A stretch of DNA of 64,000 bases from Palsa-504 sp963806335. Its GTDB lineage: Bacteria > Actinomycetota > Actinomycetes > Streptosporangiales > Streptosporangiaceae. This document shows, piece by piece, positions 59,207 to 64,000 of the stretch; position 1 is the first letter of the stretch; each line of letters opens with the position of its first letter. Where the stretch lies: NCBI GenBank assembly GCA_963806335.1, contig CAWDXO010000022.1, forward strand, positions 1 through 64,000. Direction: 5' to 3'. Made by a program: the position numbers and the translations under genes. The notes beneath the pieces were generated by a model. It saw only the letters and a program-made list of their open reading frames with translations. It searched no databases and was not told the DNA's origin.

Positions 59207-60265
59207 GTGCGGGTCGCGGTCATCGGGACGGGGCTGATCGGCACGTCCATCGCGCTCGCCCTACGCGAGCACGGCTCCGGCGTCTGGCTCGCCGATTCCG
59301 ACGTCGCGGCCGCCAGGCTGGCGGCCGATCTGGGTGCGGGCGATCTGCTGCCCGACGTGCTCCCCGGACCCGTCGACGTGGCGGTGATCGCCGTGCCCCC
59401 GGTCGTGGTGGCGGCCACGCTGGCCGCCGCGCAGGCTCGCGGCCTGGCCCGCTGCTACACCGACGTGGCCAGCGTGAAGCAGCTGCCGGTCGCGCAGGCC
59501 CGGGCCCGCGGCTGCGACATGACCAGCTACGTGCCCGGGCACCCGCTGGCCGGACGGGAGAAGCACGGGGCGGCCGCGGGCCGGGCCGACCTGTTCCTCG
59601 GCCGGACCTGGGCGCTGTGCCCGGGACCCGAAACCGCCGAGGAGGCCATCGAGACCGTCACGTCACTGATCCGGGCGTGCGGTGCGGTACCCATGCGCAC
59701 CGACGCGGCGGCCCACGACCGCTGGGTCGCGCTTATCTCTCATGCCCCGCACCTGGTGGCGGCCGCGATGGCGGCCCGCCTCGAGCAGGCCCCGCCCGAG
59801 GCGCTCGACCTGGCCGGGCAGGGTCTGCGCGACGTGACCAGGATCGCGGCCGGCGACACCGGCCTGTGGACGCAGATCCTGTCCGCCAACGCCGCGCCGG
59901 TCGCCGAGGTGCTGACCGCGGTGGCCGCCGACCTGGCCGAGGCCGCCCGGATGCTCGCCGAGGGCGATCCGAAATCGGTGGCGACGCTGCTCGACCACGG
60001 CCATGCGGGCGTGGCCAGGATTCCCGGCAAGCACGGCGGCGAGCCCGGCGAGTTCACCGTGGTCCAGGTCGTCATCCCCGACCAGCCCGGCGAGCTGGCC
60101 CGGCTGTTCGAGGCCTCGGGCGCGGCCGGGGTCAACGTCGAGGACGTCAGGATCGAGCACTCGCCCGGGCTGCCGGTCGGCGTGGCCGAGCTGTCCGTGC
60201 GACCCGCCGAGGCGGAGACGCTGCTCGATGCCCTGGAGCGGGGTGGCTGGCCGGTCCGCAGGTAA
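59207..60265 (+). CDS. tyrA: Prephenate dehydrogenase
   Basis: The 352-residue enzyme oxidises prephenate for tyrosine synthesis. The NAD site is VAVIGTGLIGTSIALALREH. The catalytic region has CYTDVASVKQLPVAQARARG, YVPGHPLAGREKHGAAAGRA and LFLGRTWALCPGPE, with the PGHPLAG motif typical of TyrA. A C-terminal ACT-like domain (VVQVVIPDQPGELARLFEAS and NVEDVRIEHSPGLPVGVAEL) probably senses tyrosine. The GTG start lies seven bases after the tandem repeats. It follows chorismate mutase, so prephenate is made and used in one operon. Confidence 0.9.
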   Translation: MRVAVIGTGLIGTSIALALREHGSGVWLADSDVAAARLAADLGAGDLLPDVLPGPVDVAVIAVPPVVVAATLAAAQARGLARCYTDVASVKQLPVAQARARGCDMTSYVPGHPLAGREKHGAAAGRADLFLGRTWALCPGPETAEEAIETVTSLIRACGAVPMRTDAAAHDRWVALISHAPHLVAAAMAARLEQAPPEALDLAGQGLRDVTRIAAGDTGLWTQILSANAAPVAEVLTAVAADLAEAARMLAEGDPKSVATLLDHGHAGVARIPGKHGGEPGEFTVVQVVIPDQPGELARLFEASGAAGVNVEDVRIEHSPGLPVGVAELSVRPAEAETLLDALERGGWPVRR

Positions 60266-60361
60266 CTGGAAAAATCATTTTTATACCGAACGGACCGGGG
60301 TGCCCGCTTCAGTGACGTGCGTGCGGGCCGGGCGATCGCAGCGACCGGTACCATCGCACGG

Positions 60362-61087
60362 GTGAAGACTTCAGCAGACCTGGACAGTGACCTGGAGGAC
60401 GGGACGGGCGGCGGATTCAGTCTCGTTGTCGCGGTCGACGGGCCCTCGGGCGCGGGCAAGTCGAGCGCTTCGCGCGGCGCGGCCATCGCGCTCGGTCTGC
60501 GTTACCTGGACACCGGGGCCATGTACCGGGCCCTGACCTGGTGGCTGCTTGACCGGGGCGTCGACACCGGTGACGCAACGGCGGTGGCGGCGGTGGCCGC
60601 CGAGCCGGTCATCGAGGTCAGCACCGACCCGCGGGCGCCGTGGACCCGGGTCGACGGTACGGACGTGTCCCAGGCGATCAGGAGCCGCGAGGTCACCGGC
60701 GCGGTCAGCGCCGTCGCGGCCGTCCCCCAGGTCCGCGCGCACCTGATCGCCCAGCAGCGGGAGATCATCGCGGACGCGGACGGGATCGTCGCCGAGGGCC
60801 GGGACATCGGCACGGTGGTCGCGCCGGACGCGCCCGTAAAGGTGTTCCTGACCGCCGACGGCGCGGCCCGGGCCGGGCGCCGTGCCGCCGAGGCAAGCTG
60901 GTCGACGGCCACCACCCGGGCCGAACAGGACCGGCGTGACCGCCTCGACGCGGCGCAGAGCGGTAAGGCCGCCGACGCGGTCGAGATAGACTCCACCGGG
61001 CTAGGCCTTGATCAGGTGGTCGACACCATCGTCCGGCTAGCCTGTGAGCACGCGGGGGTACCTTTCCCGCGCCAGAAGAGCAGGTAA
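60362..61087 (+). CDS. cmk: Cytidylate kinase
   Basis: CMP/dCMP kinase phosphorylates pyrimidine monophosphates. The P-loop VVAVDGPSGAGKSSASRGAA and LRYLDTGAMYRALTWWLLDR are the family's start. Then come AVSAVAAVPQVRAHLIAQQR, IVAEGRDIGTVVAPDAPVKV and FLTADGAARAGRRAAE, with the RDIGTVV substrate loop. The GTG 45 bases inside the longest frame was preferred, as the upstream residues do not fit. It is six bases upstream of der, as in most actinobacteria. Confidence 0.92.
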   Translation: MKTSADLDSDLEDGTGGGFSLVVAVDGPSGAGKSSASRGAAIALGLRYLDTGAMYRALTWWLLDRGVDTGDATAVAAVAAEPVIEVSTDPRAPWTRVDGTDVSQAIRSREVTGAVSAVAAVPQVRAHLIAQQREIIADADGIVAEGRDIGTVVAPDAPVKVFLTADGAARAGRRAAEASWSTATTRAEQDRRDRLDAAQSGKAADAVEIDSTGLGLDQVVDTIVRLACEHAGVPFPRQKSR

Positions 61088-61093
61088 CAGGTA

Positions 61094-62509
61094 ATGATGC
61101 CGAACGAGGCCGATCACCAGCCCGACCCGAGTCCCGCCGCCGTTCCGGTGGTCGCCGTGGTCGGCCGTCCCAACGTGGGCAAGTCCACGCTGGTGAACCG
61201 GATCCTCGGCAGCAGGCAGGCGGTCGTGGAGGATACGCCCGGCGTGACCAGGGACCGGGTCACCTACGACGCCTTGTGGAGCGGCCGGGAGTTCACGCTG
61301 GTCGACACCGGCGGCTGGGAGCCCGCGATCGAGGGCACGGAAAGCCTGGCCGCCCGGGTCGCCGCCCAGGCCAGGGTGGCGGTGGACGCCGCCGATGCGG
61401 TGCTGTTCGTGGTCGACGCCACGGTAGGGGTGACTGACGCGGACGAGGCGGTGGCCAACGTGCTGCGCCGGTCGGGCAAACCGGTTGTGGTCGCGGCCAA
61501 CAAGGTCGACGACACCAAGGCCGAATCTGAGGTCGCCGCGCTATGGTCGCTGGGCCTCGGCGAGCCGGCCCCGGTCAGCGCGCTGCACGGACGTGGCAGC
61601 GGCGACCTGCTGGATCTCGTGCTCAACGCGCTGCCCGACGCACCGGAAAATACCGACGACACCGAGGGCGGACCCCGCCGGGTGGCCCTTATCGGCCGCC
61701 CCAACGTCGGCAAGTCCAGCCTGCTGAACAAGCTGGCTGGCCACCAGCGGGCTCTCGTCGACCCGGTAGCGGGCACCACCAGGGACCCGGTAGACGAGCT
61801 CATCGAGCTCGGCGGCAAAACCTGGCGGTTCGTGGACACGGCCGGCATCAGGCGCCGCTTCCGCGAGAACCAGGGCGCGGACTACTACGCGGCGCTGCGC
61901 ACCGCGGGCGCGCTCGAGGTGGCCGAGGTGGCCGTGGTGCTGATCGACGCGAGCGAGCCGCTGACCGAGCAGGACCTGCGGATCGTCTCCATGGTCATCG
62001 AGGCAGGCCGGGCCCTGGTCATCGCCTACAACAAGTGGGACGTGATCGACGAGGAGCGGCAGCATTACCTGGAGCGCGAGATCGACCGGCAGCTGCACAC
62101 GGCCCGCTGGGCGCCGCGGGTAAACATTTCCGCCGCCACCGGCCGGCACACCGACCGGCTGGTGCCCGCGCTTGAGCAGGCGCTCGAGGGGTGGGAGACC
62201 CGGGTGCCGACCGGCAGGCTCAACGCCTGGATCAGCGGACTGGTCGCGGCGACCCCGCCGCCGGTCCGCGGCGGCAAGCAGCCGAAGATCCTCTTCGCCA
62301 CCCAGGCCGGCGTCCGCCCGCCGCATTTCGTCCTGTTCGCGTCGGGCTTCCTGGAGGCCGGTTACCGCCGGTTCGTGGAACGGCGGCTGCGGGAGGAGTT
62401 CGGCTTCGAGGGCAGCCCGGTGCAGGTTTCCGTCCGGGTCAGGGCCAAGCGGGAAGGCCGCGGCGGCCGCCGCCCGGCCAAGCCCGCCCGGGCCGACCGC
62501 CGCCGCTAG
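61094..62509 (+). CDS. der: Ribosome-associated GTPase Der (EngA)
   Basis: Der has two GTPase domains in tandem and assists 50S subunit assembly. Domain 1 shows VVGRPNVGKSTLVNRILGSR, DTPGVTRDRVTYD, and VVAANKVDD. Domain 2 shows LIGRPNVGKSSLLNKLAGHQ, DTAGIRRRF and VIAYNKWDVIDEE. A KH-like C-terminal domain follows (FVERRLREEFGFEGSPVQVS). The basic tail with repeated R and K residues is usual in actinobacteria. It forms an operon with cmk. Confidence 0.93.
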   Translation: MMPNEADHQPDPSPAAVPVVAVVGRPNVGKSTLVNRILGSRQAVVEDTPGVTRDRVTYDALWSGREFTLVDTGGWEPAIEGTESLAARVAAQARVAVDAADAVLFVVDATVGVTDADEAVANVLRRSGKPVVVAANKVDDTKAESEVAALWSLGLGEPAPVSALHGRGSGDLLDLVLNALPDAPENTDDTEGGPRRVALIGRPNVGKSSLLNKLAGHQRALVDPVAGTTRDPVDELIELGGKTWRFVDTAGIRRRFRENQGADYYAALRTAGALEVAEVAVVLIDASEPLTEQDLRIVSMVIEAGRALVIAYNKWDVIDEERQHYLEREIDRQLHTARWAPRVNISAATGRHTDRLVPALEQALEGWETRVPTGRLNAWISGLVAATPPPVRGGKQPKILFATQAGVRPPHFVLFASGFLEAGYRRFVERRLREEFGFEGSPVQVSVRVRAKREGRGGRRPAKPARADRRR

Positions 62510-62530
62510 CCCCTCCGAGGCGACGCCGGC

Positions 62531-63415
<885 letters not shown>

Positions 63416-63495
63416 GGCTGTAATTATCGGTTCGAACAACCGGGCCTGTATGTGCGAGGCTGTGTTACGTACCTTTCCCGTCGCAGGAGGCCCGC

Positions 63496-63780
63496 ATGGC
63501 TGTCGACCAACCAAAGCCCGCTGATGCCGCGCGTCCGGCGGATGACGGGCCATCGGAGGTTGCTTCCGAAACCGCGAAGCCCGGCACCCCCGCGAAGCCC
63601 GGCGCCTCCGCGAAGCCTGACCTGGACGACATGAAGCGGAAGTTCCGTGAGGCGCTGGACCGCAAGCACGGCTCGCACTCGGCCGCGAACGCGGAGGGCG
63701 CGCAGGATACCGGCAAGGTGCACGGCGCTCACGGCCCGGCGGCCAGCCGCCGTTCGTTCCGCCGCAAGAGCGGCGGCTAG
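63496..63780 (+). CDS. DUF5302 small protein
   Basis: The 94-residue protein is low complexity at first (proline, alanine, and lysine-rich), then has the DUF5302 core DLDDMKRKFREALDRKHGSH and ends GAHGPAASRRSFRRKSGG. This motif, a basic amphipathic helix followed by HGPA.SRR.FRRKSG, is typical of the family, which is restricted to actinobacteria and of unknown function. CAGGAGGCCCGC lies before the ATG. Confidence 0.8.
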   Translation: MAVDQPKPADAARPADDGPSEVASETAKPGTPAKPGASAKPDLDDMKRKFREALDRKHGSHSAANAEGAQDTGKVHGAHGPAASRRSFRRKSGG

Positions 63781-63785
63781 CCCGC

Positions 63786-63986
63786 TCAGGCGGGTACCGC
63801 GCGGAACCATGCGTGGTCGTCGGTGAGGTAGCGATCCAGGCGCAGGGCCGCGTCGGCGAGCACGGCCGGCAGCTCGGCTTCGTCCAGGCGCATCGACGTG
63901 AATGTCTGCGTCCAGCGCTGGTCGCCCGCCACGTACTCCACCGTGGCCGAAACCATGTTCGGCGCGGGCCGTGATATGTCGCGCAT
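63786..63986 (-). CDS. Hypothetical protein, possibly continuing past the window
   Basis: The visible frame reads MRDISRPAPNMVSATVEYVA, GDQRWTQTFTSMRLDEAELP, then AVLADAALRLDRYLTDDHAW and FRAVPA. The ordered text and the closing helix LADAALxLDRYLTDD look like a real protein, but upstream residues in frame (IIFR) suggest the gene may begin beyond the window edge. I do not recognise the family with confidence. It is convergent with the DUF5302 gene, six bases apart. Confidence 0.55.
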   Translation of the reverse strand: MRDISRPAPNMVSATVEYVAGDQRWTQTFTSMRLDEAELPAVLADAALRLDRYLTDDHAWFRAVPA

Positions 63987-64000
63987 CCGGAAGATGATCC

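Overview
This is a high-GC actinobacterial chromosome segment. The order parA-like, RHH-like protein, scpA, scpB, rluB, chorismate mutase, prephenate dehydrogenase, cmk, der is the usual actinomycete one. A mycothiol-transferase-type DinB protein, an F420-type LLM oxidoreductase, a GAF-ANTAR regulator and a DUF5302 protein point the same way. A soil Streptosporangiales-like lineage is plausible, but the sequence alone does not fix genus or species.

About 0-36 kb is an accessory stress and redox island in which intact genes alternate with gene fossils. Intact genes include DUF1622, two CMD-fold proteins, a YihY/BrkB membrane protein, a K+ channel, a LuxR-type LAL regulator, a rhodanese-fused flavin disulfide reductase, two identical DUF1269 genes, FUSC, RDD, DUF2252, a ClC channel, a molybdopterin oxidoreductase operon, glucose dehydrogenase plus SMP-30 lactonase, and a CPA1 antiporter. 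The fossils include a Na+/H+ antiporter, a LAL regulator joined to a UspA tail, a GAP-family tail, a RelE toxin-antitoxin pair, a DHA2 MFS tail, moeA, and a NuoF/GltD-like flavoprotein. Seven intergenic sites in this island carry the same roughly 55-bp element, a CCTAGG core followed by a 25-bp dyad, each upstream of and in the direction of a gene. They probably define a local regulon. Three of these sites (two of them copies of one duplication) continue into a shared structured leader. Two 737-bp inverted repeats, each holding a DUF1269 gene, bracket 5.8 kb that could invert.

About 36-54 kb holds mostly intact metabolic and regulatory genes. They include a Uma2 gene cut by a transposase remnant, an unusual fusion of a YCII/DGPF domain to an ECF42-like sigma factor, a RibD-type reductase, GAF-ANTAR and STAS regulators, and a divergent polyol dehydrogenase/sugar kinase pair. 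A DinG-like helicase with a GC-rich in-frame insert, an LCP cell-wall ligase, a HAD phosphatase, homogentisate dioxygenase, a PaiB-like protein, a MarR/LLM pair and an MSOX-type oxidase follow.

About 54-55.1 kb is non-coding, with a strong RNA hairpin and GC-rich repeats. About 55.1-64 kb is the conserved housekeeping block (chromosome condensation, ribosome maturation, aromatic amino acid synthesis, CMP kinase, Der GTPase), ending with a spermidine-synthase-like methyltransferase-fold protein and DUF5302. No rRNA, tRNA or CRISPR array was recognised.
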